The position numbers and the translations under genes were made by a program. From Clostridia bacterium (GTDB taxonomy: Bacteria > Bacillota > Clostridia > Oscillospirales > Acutalibacteraceae): a stretch of 64,000 nt of DNA. A model generated the notes under the pieces. That model had not been told where the DNA came from and did no database searches. It was given only the letters and a program-made list of their open reading frames with translations. The DNA is taken from assembly GCA_017521425.1 (NCBI GenBank), contig JAFXCQ010000024.1, positions 62,001 through 126,000 on the forward strand. Direction: 5' to 3'. This document shows positions 1 through 9,186 of the stretch, in pieces. The stretch's first letter is position 1; the number at the start of each line of letters is the position of its first letter.

Positions 1-147
1 AGTACCAACAAGTGCATTGTTTGCCTCAGTTTCTGTAACACCATCAGGATATGAGGGTGCAGCAGCAAAAGCCACAACGCTGGACGATGTAGCAAAAAAT
101 GTCATTATAACTGCTAAAAGAAAACATAGAATTTTTTTGATTTTCAT
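1..147 (-). CDS. Secreted protein, N-terminal fragment (cut by window edge)
   Basis: Only the first 49 codons lie in the window; the rest runs off the left edge. The fragment begins MKIKKILCFLLAVIMTFFAT: a basic N-terminus, a hydrophobic core and then an Ala-rich stretch near residues 25-30 that fits a signal peptidase I site, so the product is probably exported. The ATG is at 145-147. It is divergent from the lipoprotein gene at 268, with an A/T-rich 120-base spacer between them. Nothing of the mature protein except about 20 residues is visible, so no function can be given. Confidence 0.6.
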   Translation of the reverse strand, partial: MKIKKILCFLLAVIMTFFATSSSVVAFAAAPSYPDGVTETEANNALVGT

Positions 148-267
148 AATAATCACACTTATTTATAAGATTTTTTACGCATATAATTTAATTAAAAATA
201 CTCTATTTTATTATACTACTGTAATCAAAACAAAATGTTAATAAATTGTTAATAATGGTGATGCAAA

Positions 268-756
268 ATGAAAAAATTTCTTGTTTCAGCTTTACTTTCA
301 ATCATTTTTTTAAGTAGTTGTGCTGTTACTCAGAATGGTGAAGATTTAAGTGGGTTTATATTAAGAATGAATACACTCAACGAACAATATAATCTCACCG
401 CACAAGGCTTTATATACACAGAAGATAGTGATGATATTTACAAATTTTTTATTGTAAACGAAAATGAAATTCTTTTAAGTTTTAAAGAAGATGACAAAGG
501 CAGATTGACTCAAATGAATTTTATTGCTGAGAGTAATTTTTATGAAGATATATCTGCTTATGAATTTTTCAAAAATTCTCTTAAAGCATTTATAAATAAT
601 GAAAATACTTACATAGAAATTGTTGACAATAGCTTCAATGAACTATTGAAAACCGACACAAAAGAAACTGTAACAATAAAAAGTGGCAACATCGAAGTTT
701 TACTTGATGTTACCACTCTCGGTACTGTTATTACTGTTTATTTTATAGCCATATAA
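268..756 (+). CDS. Hypothetical lipoprotein
   Basis: This encodes a 162-residue protein with a type II signal peptide: basic start, hydrophobic segment, and lipobox LSSC with Cys18 as the predicted lipidated residue. The mature part is acidic, has no further membrane segment and matches no family I recognise. The start is preceded by a GGTGATG-like ribosome site. The 3' end overlaps the 3' end of the convergent rdgB-type gene by 19 bases. It is probably held on the outer face of the membrane. The lipoprotein call is clear from the sequence; the function is unknown. Confidence 0.7.
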   Translation: MKKFLVSALLSIIFLSSCAVTQNGEDLSGFILRMNTLNEQYNLTAQGFIYTEDSDDIYKFFIVNENEILLSFKEDDKGRLTQMNFIAESNFYEDISAYEFFKNSLKAFINNENTYIEIVDNSFNELLKTDTKETVTIKSGNIEVLLDVTTLGTVITVYFIAI

Positions 757-1340
757 TCATTCAATTTTTCTAAAAGAAGCTTTAATGCCTTGCCTCTGTG
801 ACTTAATTTATCTTTTTCTTCACCTGACATTTCGGCAAAGCTTTTACCATCAACCATAAAGAGTGGGTCATAGCCAAAACCACCTGTACCTACTGCTTCA
901 TAGCCTATTTTACCCTCGCACTCGCCCCTTGCAGATATAATATCTCCATTAGGGAACACAAGGCACACAACAGAAACAAACCTTGCAGTTCTTTCGTCTT
1001 CCGGAACATTATTTAAAAGCTTAAGGAGTTTTTCATTGTTCTTCTCGTCGTCACCGTGTTCACCCGCAAATCTTGCAGAATACACACCTGGTGCACCTGC
1101 TAAATAATCTACCATAAGCCCAGAGTCATCCGCAACACAAGGAAGACCGCTTTCATTACAACCGCTTTGTGCTTTTATGAGTGCATTCTCGTAAAAGGTT
1201 TCGCCTGTTTCTTCTGCCTCTGTAAGTGTTATATTTAATTCTTTGTCTGTTTTAACATCAATACCTAAAGGTGAAAGTATTCTTAAAAGCTCGTTTTTCT
1301 TTTTCTCGTTATGAGTTGCTATTAAAAATGTTTTTTGCAT
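738..1340 (-). CDS. rdgB: XTP/dITP diphosphatase (RdgB/HAM1 family)
   Basis: This is a non-canonical purine NTP pyrophosphatase that hydrolyses dITP, XTP and related nucleotides so they are not incorporated into DNA or RNA. The 200-residue length is normal for the family. Visible motifs are the N-terminal THNxxKxxE substrate loop (residues 9-17), ADDSGL near residue 70, GYDPLF near 157 and the C-terminal SHRGKAL. Its ATG overlaps the ftsY stop codon as TAATG, so the two are translationally coupled. It is the last gene of the rnc-smc-ftsY operon, a common position in Clostridia. Confidence 0.93.
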   Translation of the reverse strand: MQKTFLIATHNEKKKNELLRILSPLGIDVKTDKELNITLTEAEETGETFYENALIKAQSGCNESGLPCVADDSGLMVDYLAGAPGVYSARFAGEHGDDEKNNEKLLKLLNNVPEDERTARFVSVVCLVFPNGDIISARGECEGKIGYEAVGTGGFGYDPLFMVDGKSFAEMSGEEKDKLSHRGKALKLLLEKLNDYMAIK

Positions 1341-2581
1341 TATTTAAAAAGCCTCCCAAAAAAGCCTTTTTTCTTTTCAGGTTTATTGTCCACTTCAGTA
1401 TTTTCAGTTACTTCGTCAATTTCGTCAACAGTTTCCTGCATTTCTTCAACTACTTCATCAATTTCAGAAGTGATTTCTTCTTTAATATCTTCAACCGCTT
1501 CTTTTACATCTTCTTTAAATTCTTCTATTTCTTCTTCAACATCCTCTTTGATTTCGTTGAATGCTTCAATTACTTCTTCAAACATTTCTTTTAATTCGTT
1601 ATTGTCTTCACTTTCAGTAATTTCTTCTTTGATTTGAGATAAATCAATATCATCCTCTTTGAAATCTTCTGGTAATGCTTCAAAAAGACCTTCCGCAAAT
1701 GCGTGTGGGTTAAATGGTTGTAAATCGTCTATGCCTTCACCAACACCGACAAATTTAACAGGAACCTTAAGATCATTCTTAATTGAAAGAACAACACCGC
1801 CTCTTGCAGTACCGTCAAGCTTAGTAAGAATTATACCAGTAATTTCTGCAATTTTTGCAAATTCTCTTGCCTGATTTACTGCATTTTGTCCTGTTGTTGC
1901 ATCAAGAACTAAAAGCACCTCGCGGTCAGAATACGGCAATTCTCTATCAATAACTCTGTAAATTTTTGCAAGCTCTTCCATAAGATTTTTCTTATTATGA
2001 AGACGACCCGCTGTGTCACAGATAATAATATCATTACCTCTTGCTTTTGCCGCAGAAATAGTATCAAAAATAACTGCCGCAGGATCTGCACCCTCTTTAT
2101 GGCTTATAATATCTACCCCTGCTCTTTCTGCCCAGACAGTAAGCTGGTCAATTGCAGCGGCACGGAATGTATCAGCAGCAGCAAGAATAACACTCTTACC
2201 CTCTGCTTTATACATAGAAGCCATTTTACCGATTGTTGTAGTTTTACCTACACCATTAACACCAATAACAAGAATAACAGATGGAATTGTAATAAGTCCC
2301 ATATCTTCGCCGCCCTCAAGCATTTCGGCAACGATTTCTTTTATTTCTGTTTTAACCTCTGCTGGTTTTTTAAGACCTTTTTTACGAACTCTTTCATTGA
2401 GTCTTTTTGTAATTTCAGAAGCGGTTGTAACACCAACATCACCCATTACAAGTGCTTCTTCAAGCTCATCAAAAAGTTCTTCGTCAATTGAAGTGTAGCT
2501 GTCAAGAACATTATCAATAGCACCTGACATATTATTTCTTGTTTTTCTTAAACCAAAGTTTATCTTTTTAAATACGCCCAT
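1340..2581 (-). CDS. ftsY: Signal recognition particle receptor FtsY with C-terminal acidic tail
   Basis: FtsY is the SRP receptor GTPase that delivers ribosome-nascent chains to the Sec translocon at the membrane. The NG domain fills residues 1 to about 305: helical N domain, P-loop GVNGVGKTT at 107-115, DTAGR at 189-193 and TKLDG at 253-257. Residues 306-413 are an unusual extension, very rich in Glu and Asp, helical in character, and ending in a basic-aromatic segment, [11 protein letters not shown] (403-413). In E. coli an acidic A domain and a similar KKRGFF amphipathic segment sit at the N-terminus; here the N-terminus has only the short [15 protein letters not shown] helix. The stop overlaps the next start, so the tail is not a frameshift product. 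It lies 17 bases after smc. Confidence 0.96.
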   Translation of the reverse strand: MGVFKKINFGLRKTRNNMSGAIDNVLDSYTSIDEELFDELEEALVMGDVGVTTASEITKRLNERVRKKGLKKPAEVKTEIKEIVAEMLEGGEDMGLITIPSVILVIGVNGVGKTTTIGKMASMYKAEGKSVILAAADTFRAAAIDQLTVWAERAGVDIISHKEGADPAAVIFDTISAAKARGNDIIICDTAGRLHNKKNLMEELAKIYRVIDRELPYSDREVLLVLDATTGQNAVNQAREFAKIAEITGIILTKLDGTARGGVVLSIKNDLKVPVKFVGVGEGIDDLQPFNPHAFAEGLFEALPEDFKEDDIDLSQIKEEITESEDNNELKEMFEEVIEAFNEIKEDVEEEIEEFKEDVKEAVEDIKEEITSEIDEVVEEMQETVDEIDEVTENTEVDNKPEKKKGFFGRLFK

Positions 2582-2598
2582 AATACACCTTCAAATTA

Positions 2599-5500
2599 TT
2601 ATTCTTCTAAACCGAGTTGTTTTGCCATTTCAGCGGTCTTGAGTTCAAGAAGCTTTGAAACACCCTTTTCCTGCATTGTAACACCGTAAAGCATATCCGC
2701 TTCTTCCATTGTACCACGACGGTGTGTAATGAGAATAAATTGTGTATCGTCTGTCATTCTTCTTACATAAGACGCATATTTTGCAACATTGACATCGTCA
2801 AGCGCTGCTTCAACCTCGTCAAAAATACAGAACGGACAAGGGTTAACCTTAAGAATTGCAAACAAAAGTGCAATTGCAGAAAGACCTTTTTCACCACCTG
2901 AAAGAAGTGAAATATTCTGAACATTTTTGCCTGGTGGTTGTACCTTGATTTCAATATCACTTTCTAAAACATCAAGCTCGTCACTTAATACAAGTGATGC
3001 TTTACCACCACCAAAGAGTTCAGAGAATGTTTCACCAAAATTGATATTGATTTTATTAAATTCATTTCTGAATTGCTCACCCATTTTGCCTGTGAGCTCC
3101 TGTATGAGTTTTATAAGCTCTGCCTTTGATTTTTCAACATCGCTTACCTGAACATGCATAAACTCATATCTTTCAGAAACCTCGCTATATTCTTCAATAG
3201 CACTAAGGTTAACTGTGCCAAGAGCTTTAATTTTCGCCTTGAGTTCATTAAGTCTTTTTCTTGATTCCGCAATATCTTCAATCTGAATATTCAATTCTTC
3301 TGCTTCACGACGAGTTAATTCATACTCCTCGTAAAGTCTGTTAGAGATATTTTCAAGTTCTTGTGACATTGACTCTTTTCTTTCAGCAAGACGAACAAGC
3401 TCACCACTTAATTTTTCTTTTTCTTCTTGCTTTTCTCTTTCGGCAAGACGAAGCTGGGCACTTTGCTTTTCAAAGCCCTCGCGTTGTTTTATGAGATTTT
3501 CAGTATCAGTTTTTGAAGTATCACTCTCACTTCGGAGTTTTCCTGCATCTTCTCTTAAAACATCAATAAGCTTTGTAAGTTCTTCGTTTTTCTTAACGAT
3601 TTCTTCTATTTCACTGTTAAGCTGTGTAAGTCTGTCTTTATGACTTGTGCTTCTTCCTTTAAGTCTTTCAATCTCTTCATTTTTCGCTTCAATTTCTTTT
3701 TCATTTGTAGCAATCAAGAGATTGATGTCTGCAGCTTTTGCAGTAAGTTCTTCTCTCTTTTGTTGAAGATTTTCTCTGTCACCAGTAAGCGCAGACAATT
3801 TATTTTCAACATCTGCAAGCTCTTTCTGAAGTGAAACAAGCTCAGTTTCTGCAGAAGAAGCATTTTCTTTATATTCAATAATTCTCTTTTTGAGATTTTC
3901 TTTTTCTTCATCTGCTTCAGTTTTCTGTGCAAGAATTGTTTCATACTGACCATTTTTAAGTGCAACTACACCTTCTAATCTGATTTTCTCTTCGCCTGTA
4001 AATGCAATTTCTGCTTTACAGCCCTCAAGCTCTGCAGAAAGTGAAGAATAGTTTTCTTGTTGTTCAGCAACATCTTTTACTGCAATATCTAATTTTTCCT
4101 GAATTTCGCTACATTCTTTAGTAAGCTTTTCAATCTCGTTTGCACGACTTAAAATACCTGCATTCTGAAGACGCGCACCACCAGTCATTGAACCACCAGC
4201 ATTCACTACCTGACCGTCAAGTGTAACTACCTTGAATTTATAAGAATATTTTTTAGCAATCTCAACCGCTGTATCAAGGTCTTCGCTTACAACAGTTCTG
4301 CCTAAAAGTGAAACAATAACACTTTTATATTTACTGTCACATTCAACTAACTCTGATGCAAGATTTATATATCCATAGCAATCATCAAGACCTTTTTCCT
4401 GAAGAAGATTACCCTTAACAGATGTAAGTGGCAAGAATGTTGCACGACCTGCCTTACTCTCTTTAAGGAAGTTGATTGCCTTTTTAGCATCATTTTCAGT
4501 ATCTGTAATAATATTCTGAATTGCAGCACCTAAAGCAGTTTCTATTGCTAAAGCATATTTATCTTTAACAGTAATAATCTGTGAAACAGGTGCGTGAATA
4601 CCCTTTAAAACATTATGTTTTACTTCACGCATAACCGCTTTAACGCTACCCTGATAACCCTCCATATTCTTCTCTAAATCAGAAAGCATAGCAACTCTCG
4701 AATTTTTAATATGAAGCTCGTTTCTTAATGAATTCTCTTTTTCTTTTAAAGTGTTTAACTTTTCAAGACGCTTTTGTGCTAATAATTCAATACCTGAAAG
4801 CGAATTATTAAGGTCATTATTTTTTTCAATTACCGCGTCAAGCTCTGCTTGTGCCTTATTTTTTTCGTTTTCCAATTCATCTAAAATCGGTTGTCTTGAT
4901 TTCTCATTTTCTTCAATAGCGACAATTCTGTTTTCTATTTCTTCTATAGAAGAAGCCGCAGTTGAAGTAAGCACACGCTTGTCTGCAATAACGAGTGAAA
5001 GCTCTGACATTTTACCTGAAAGCTCTACACTCTCTGCTGCACTTTCAGTATTTTTATTAGATATCAACTCAATTTCTTCAGAGAATTTATCTAACTCTTC
5101 TTTTTTAGCTTTAATTGCAGCCTCAAGAAGCTTAATTGCTATATTGGTTGACGCAATCTGCTCATTGATTTCTGCTTCAGTTTCGTTTTCGTTGTTTTTA
5201 TCGCGTTCAATTCTCTCAATAGTTTCATTGTTATGTAAAATAGTATTCTCGTGAATTGCCGCCTGACTTTCAATTAAAGCCGCTTGCTCTTCTAATTGTG
5301 AGGATGCACGATAAATCTCGTCAATCTCAATAGTAATTCTTTGTGTTTCAGAAAAAGCATAATCTATTTGCTTTGCAGTTTCGTCGAGCACGCGACAAAC
5401 CTCGTTATACTGTGAATCTGCAACAGTAATTTTCTTTTCCTGTTCACGAAGATTGTTCTTTGTTTTTTCAAGTGTATGAAGACAAAGACCAATATCAAGG

Positions 5501-6171
5501 CTCTTTTTCTCTTCTGAATATTCAAGGAATTTTTCTGCCTTTTCTTTCTGTGCCTTTAAAGGACCTACACGTGTTTCAAGTTCAGTCAGAATATCGCGAA
5601 GGCGAAGAAGATTTTCTTCAGCCTGGTCAAGACGACGCATAGCGTCTGCACGACGATATCTGTAGTGAGAAATACCTGCCGCTTCTTCAAGCATATCACG
5701 ACGCTCATCACTTTTACCAGAAATAAGAGTTTCGATTTTACCCTGGCTTACCATTGAATAACCGTCTCTACCAAGACCTGTATCCATAAATAATTCGTGG
5801 ATATCTTTAAGTCTTGAAGGTTGTCCGTTTATTTTATATTCACTTTCGCCTGAACGATAATATCTTCTTGTAACGCTTACTTCGTCATTATCGTTATTTA
5901 AGGCTCTGTCTTTATTATCTAATTTAAGAGTTACTTCTGCAAAACCAACTGCACGGCGGGCATCGGTACCACTAAAAATAACATCTTCCATTTTTGAACC
6001 ACGAAGATTTTTAGTGCTTTGCTCACCTAAAACCCAACGCATAGCATCAGAGATATTACTCTTACCACTACCGTTAGGTCCGACTACTGCAGTTATGCCT
6101 TTTCCAAACTCAAGTAATGTCTTGTCAGGAAAGGATTTAAAGCCTTGCAATTCAATCGCTTTCAAATACAT
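2599..6171 (-). CDS. smc: Chromosome segregation protein SMC
   Basis: SMC is the condensin ATPase that, with ScpA and ScpB, organises and segregates the chromosome. The 1190-residue length is typical. The N-terminal head has Walker A GPNGSGKS at residues 31-38. Two long coiled coils flank a Gly-rich hinge around residues 510-670. The C-terminal head has the ABC signature LLSGGEKGLSA and Walker B CIFDEVEAALDD. It lies between the Elp3-like radical SAM gene (16 bases upstream) and ftsY (17 bases downstream). All ATPase motifs are intact, so I expect an active enzyme. Confidence 0.98.
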   Translation of the reverse strand: MYLKAIELQGFKSFPDKTLLEFGKGITAVVGPNGSGKSNISDAMRWVLGEQSTKNLRGSKMEDVIFSGTDARRAVGFAEVTLKLDNKDRALNNDNDEVSVTRRYYRSGESEYKINGQPSRLKDIHELFMDTGLGRDGYSMVSQGKIETLISGKSDERRDMLEEAAGISHYRYRRADAMRRLDQAEENLLRLRDILTELETRVGPLKAQKEKAEKFLEYSEEKKSLDIGLCLHTLEKTKNNLREQEKKITVADSQYNEVCRVLDETAKQIDYAFSETQRITIEIDEIYRASSQLEEQAALIESQAAIHENTILHNNETIERIERDKNNENETEAEINEQIASTNIAIKLLEAAIKAKKEELDKFSEEIELISNKNTESAAESVELSGKMSELSLVIADKRVLTSTAASSIEEIENRIVAIEENEKSRQPILDELENEKNKAQAELDAVIEKNNDLNNSLSGIELLAQKRLEKLNTLKEKENSLRNELHIKNSRVAMLSDLEKNMEGYQGSVKAVMREVKHNVLKGIHAPVSQIITVKDKYALAIETALGAAIQNIITDTENDAKKAINFLKESKAGRATFLPLTSVKGNLLQEKGLDDCYGYINLASELVECDSKYKSVIVSLLGRTVVSEDLDTAVEIAKKYSYKFKVVTLDGQVVNAGGSMTGGARLQNAGILSRANEIEKLTKECSEIQEKLDIAVKDVAEQQENYSSLSAELEGCKAEIAFTGEEKIRLEGVVALKNGQYETILAQKTEADEEKENLKKRIIEYKENASSAETELVSLQKELADVENKLSALTGDRENLQQKREELTAKAADINLLIATNEKEIEAKNEEIERLKGRSTSHKDRLTQLNSEIEEIVKKNEELTKLIDVLREDAGKLRSESDTSKTDTENLIKQREGFEKQSAQLRLAEREKQEEKEKLSGELVRLAERKESMSQELENISNRLYEEYELTRREAEELNIQIEDIAESRKRLNELKAKIKALGTVNLSAIEEYSEVSERYEFMHVQVSDVEKSKAELIKLIQELTGKMGEQFRNEFNKININFGETFSELFGGGKASLVLSDELDVLESDIEIKVQPPGKNVQNISLLSGGEKGLSAIALLFAILKVNPCPFCIFDEVEAALDDVNVAKYASYVRRMTDDTQFILITHRRGTMEEADMLYGVTMQEKGVSKLLELKTAEMAKQLGLEE

Positions 6172-6187
6172 TTTTGTATTCTCCGTT

Positions 6188-7204
6188 TCAATTTTCTTCT
6201 ATCAGTATTTCGTATATATCTAAATCAGGTTTGCCTTTTATAGCAACTGAAAAACCATCAGTTAAAAGACTCTCTTTGTTTTTACCTTTTTGACCTGTTG
6301 CCTTTGAAATTTCTTTTTCGTTCACATATATTGTAACATTTTTCAAGTCCGAATTGGTTTCATTTTTGTAAATTTCAAAAAGTTTTTTTCTTATATTTTT
6401 TAAATATATTTCACTTTCGCAAAGTTCTCTGAATGCAGGGTGATATGGTCCGCTTAAAAATCCCTCTTCTACATTACCACCCGAATGAAGCCCGAGACGG
6501 ATAACTTTAATTTTGTTTTCGTAAAACATTTCTAAAAGCTCTGCACAAAGTGAAATTGTATTCTCCAAAGTTGGAGACTTGTATTCACCAGAATTCAGTA
6601 ACTCTGCCAAATGAGTATTTTCTAAAACTATTGTAGGGTAAATACGGACTGTGTCAGGTTTTAATTTTATTAAATCCCTTGCAGTTTCAATATCTCTGTT
6701 TCTGGTACTTTTATAAAGACCTGTCATCATCTGAAGTCCTAATGAAAACCCGTATTTCTTAATAAGCAAAGAAGCATTTATTATGTCAGCCTTTGTATGT
6801 CCACGTCTGTTATATAACAATACCTCATCATTTGTGCTTTGTGCGCCTAATTCAATAGCGGTAACCTTATATGATTTTAAAATACCAAGAACTTCTTCAT
6901 CTATCGAGTCTGGGCGGGTTGAAATTCTTATACCCGAAAACAAACCATTATCAATAAAAGGTTTCGCTTCTTCCAAAAGAGAAATCATATAATCTCTATT
7001 GATAGCAGTAAAGCTACCACCGAAAAATGCAATTTCTGTATTTTCTGCGGAGAGCTTACTGTTACTTGCAAATTCTAAGGTTCTTTTTACTTCTTCTTTT
7101 GTAAGCTCCTTTACCCTACCCGAAATAGTCTTCTGATTACAGAACGAGCATTGATTAGGGCAACCTGCGTGCGGAACAAAAAGTGATATATTAGAGTGCT
7201 TCAT
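6188..7204 (-). CDS. Elp3-like radical SAM protein
   Basis: This is a radical SAM enzyme of the group related to the Elp3 N-terminal domain. The 4Fe-4S motif CPNQCSFC (CxxxCxxC) is followed by FFGGSFTA, a glycine-rich SAM-binding strand, and ELGAQS. The GNAT acetyltransferase domain of true Elp3 is absent. The substrate is unknown. I place the start at the Met that gives MKHSNISLF, the usual N-terminus of the family; an in-frame ATG 21 bases upstream (7225) is possible. Either start overlaps the 3' end of rnc, which suggests coupled translation. This gene is commonly found between rnc and smc in Clostridia, and may act on RNA, but that is inference. Confidence 0.85.
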   Translation of the reverse strand: MKHSNISLFVPHAGCPNQCSFCNQKTISGRVKELTKEEVKRTLEFASNSKLSAENTEIAFFGGSFTAINRDYMISLLEEAKPFIDNGLFSGIRISTRPDSIDEEVLGILKSYKVTAIELGAQSTNDEVLLYNRRGHTKADIINASLLIKKYGFSLGLQMMTGLYKSTRNRDIETARDLIKLKPDTVRIYPTIVLENTHLAELLNSGEYKSPTLENTISLCAELLEMFYENKIKVIRLGLHSGGNVEEGFLSGPYHPAFRELCESEIYLKNIRKKLFEIYKNETNSDLKNVTIYVNEKEISKATGQKGKNKESLLTDGFSVAIKGKPDLDIYEILIEEN

Positions 7205-7871
7205 CGTGCAATTTATTAAGGGCATTACCTGCCGCGTTCTGCTCGGCTTCTTTTTTACTTTTACCCTTACCCTCGCCTATTATCTCACCATTAAGCTTTA
7301 CACGGAATACAAAGGTTTTGTCGTGGTCAGGACCTTCTTCGCCTACTTCTTCATAAGCTAAAGAATTACCCTTAACCTTTTGAATTTCTTCCTGTAAAAG
7401 TGATTTATTATCTTTGAAGCTTGTTTCTCTTTTAACCGCATCTTTTATAAAGCGCAAAATGTATGGTTTGACAGCTTCCATTCCACCGTCAATATAAATC
7501 GCTGCTATAATCGCCTCAAAAGCATCAGACACAACAGATGGACGGTTTCTGCCACCTGTACTGTCTTCACCACGACCTAAAAGAATGTACTTACCTAAAT
7601 TTATCTGCTCTGCGAATTTAAAAAGTGATTTTTCACAAACTACCGCCGCACGAAGCTTTGTCATTTCGCCTTCAGGACGATTTTTAAATTCAGTAAAAAG
7701 ATATTCCGCAGTAACAAATCCCAATACTGAGTCGCCTAAAAATTCAAAGCGTTCATTATTCTTTTTTAACTTGTTTTCATTAGCAAAGGATGAATGTGTA
7801 AGTGCTAATTCCAAAAGACTTTTATCCTTGAATGAATAGCCCAATTTTTCTTCAAACTCAGTAAAATTCAT
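7191..7871 (-). CDS. rnc: Ribonuclease III
   Basis: RNase III cuts double-stranded RNA during rRNA maturation and in regulatory duplexes. The 226-residue protein has the signature ERFEFLGDSVLGF near residues 40-52 and the second acidic cluster DAFEAIIAAIYIDGG near 115-129, which supplies the Mg-binding residues. A C-terminal double-stranded RNA-binding domain follows (about 155-224, ending with GKGKSKKEAEQNAA). It starts 4 bases after the trmFO stop and overlaps the radical SAM gene, inside the long minus-strand operon. Confidence 0.97.
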   Translation of the reverse strand: MNFTEFEEKLGYSFKDKSLLELALTHSSFANENKLKKNNERFEFLGDSVLGFVTAEYLFTEFKNRPEGEMTKLRAAVVCEKSLFKFAEQINLGKYILLGRGEDSTGGRNRPSVVSDAFEAIIAAIYIDGGMEAVKPYILRFIKDAVKRETSFKDNKSLLQEEIQKVKGNSLAYEEVGEEGPDHDKTFVFRVKLNGEIIGEGKGKSKKEAEQNAAGNALNKLHDEAL

Positions 7872-7875
7872 TTTT

Positions 7876-9186
7876 TCACCTCAAGTCGAGTGTATCAAAA
7901 TACTCTAAACTACGCTTTGCAAGTGCTTCGTAGCGTTCTTTTTTATCTCTTATTTTTTCCTCTAATGGTGGAACAATTCCAAATGCCGCACCCATTGGTT
8001 GAAAGTTTTTGACAGTTTCATCTGAAATATATTTTGTCAATGCACCTAACATTGTTATATCGGGAAGAACTAATTTTTCTTTACCTAAAATTTTCTGAGC
8101 AACATTGTAACCTGCTAAAATACCAGATGCCGCAGACTCCATATAACCCTCAACACCTGAAATCTGCCCGGCAAAATAAATACGGGAGTCTTTTTTCAGA
8201 CTGAAATCATTATTTAAAAGTTCAGGCGAATTTATAAAAGTATTTCTATGCATTACACCGTAGCGTACAAATTCCGCATTTTTTAGTGCAGGAAACATTG
8301 AAAAAACTCTTTTTTGTTCAGGAAATTTAAGGTTTGTCTGAAAGCCTACTAAATTATACATAGTGCCTTCTGCATTTTCTTTTCTTAACTGAAGATTTGC
8401 CCACGGACGATGACCTGTTTTAGGATTCTGAAGACCTACCGGCTTCAATGGTCCGTAACGCATTGTATCCTTGCCACGTGAAGCTAAAACTTCAATAGGC
8501 ATACAACCCTCATAAACATCTTTTTTCTTATCAAAGGAATGAAGTTCGGCACTTTCTGCATTTATTATTGCTTCATAAAAGGCTTCATACTCCTCTTTAT
8601 TCAAAGGACAGTTTATATAATCCTGCTCACCGCCACGGTCATAGCGCGACTGTGTAAAAGCATTGTCCATATCAATACTATCAGCGGTAACAATAGGTGC
8701 CGCAGCATCGTAAAATGAAAGGAATTTTTCACCTAAAAGCTTGCCGATTTCTTCTGCTAACTTGTCGCTCACCAAAGGACCAGCCGCAATAACAACTATT
8801 CCGTCAGGAATTTCTGTTATTTCTTCTCTTACGACAGTAATATTTTCGTTATTTAAAATATTTTCTGTTATAAGGGAAGAAAAAATATCTCTGTCTACTG
8901 CTAATGCACCGCCTGCAGGAACCTTCGCCTTGTCTGCCGCTTCAAGACATACAGAGCCAAAACGACGCATTTCTTCTTTTAAAAGACCTGCCGCAGAGCC
9001 TACTCTTTCTGCCTTTAATGAATTTGAGCAAACAAGCTCTGCTAAATTCTCACTTTTGTGTGCAGGTGAAAATTTTACTGGCTTCATTTCGTAAAGTGTT
9101 ACCTTTATTCCACGCTTTGCGAGTTGATTTGCCGCCTCAACACCCGCAAGACCGCCACCTATGACAGTTACTTTTTTATCACTCAT
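7876..9186 (-). CDS. trmFO: tRNA (uracil-54-C5)-methyltransferase, folate-dependent (TrmFO)
   Basis: TrmFO makes ribothymidine at position 54 of tRNA using methylenetetrahydrofolate and FADH2. The N-terminus has the FAD-binding GGGLAGVEAA fingerprint. Later motifs include ELVCSNSLKAE, the Cys-containing segment around CPLNKEEYEAF, and FAGQISGVEGYMESAASG near the C-terminus. I choose the third of three successive ATGs (MSDKKVTVIGG) at 9186; an AGGAAA site precedes them. A longer frame reaching 9258 would add 24 residues that overlap topA and do not look like the family. The start lies inside the last codons of topA, so translation is coupled. Confidence 0.95.
   Translation of the reverse strand: MSDKKVTVIGGGLAGVEAANQLAKRGIKVTLYEMKPVKFSPAHKSENLAELVCSNSLKAERVGSAAGLLKEEMRRFGSVCLEAADKAKVPAGGALAVDRDIFSSLITENILNNENITVVREEITEIPDGIVVIAAGPLVSDKLAEEIGKLLGEKFLSFYDAAAPIVTADSIDMDNAFTQSRYDRGGEQDYINCPLNKEEYEAFYEAIINAESAELHSFDKKKDVYEGCMPIEVLASRGKDTMRYGPLKPVGLQNPKTGHRPWANLQLRKENAEGTMYNLVGFQTNLKFPEQKRVFSMFPALKNAEFVRYGVMHRNTFINSPELLNNDFSLKKDSRIYFAGQISGVEGYMESAASGILAGYNVAQKILGKEKLVLPDITMLGALTKYISDETVKNFQPMGAAFGIVPPLEEKIRDKKERYEALAKRSLEYFDTLDLR

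Noticed and set aside
17-241. Plus-strand 74-residue frame at the left edge
   Set aside because: It is antisense to a clear signal-peptide start on the minus strand and runs into A/T-rich spacer sequence.
1335-1637. Plus-strand Ser/Thr-rich open frames opposite ftsY
   Set aside because: They are the antisense reading of the Glu/Asp-rich FtsY tail and have no ribosome site or family match.
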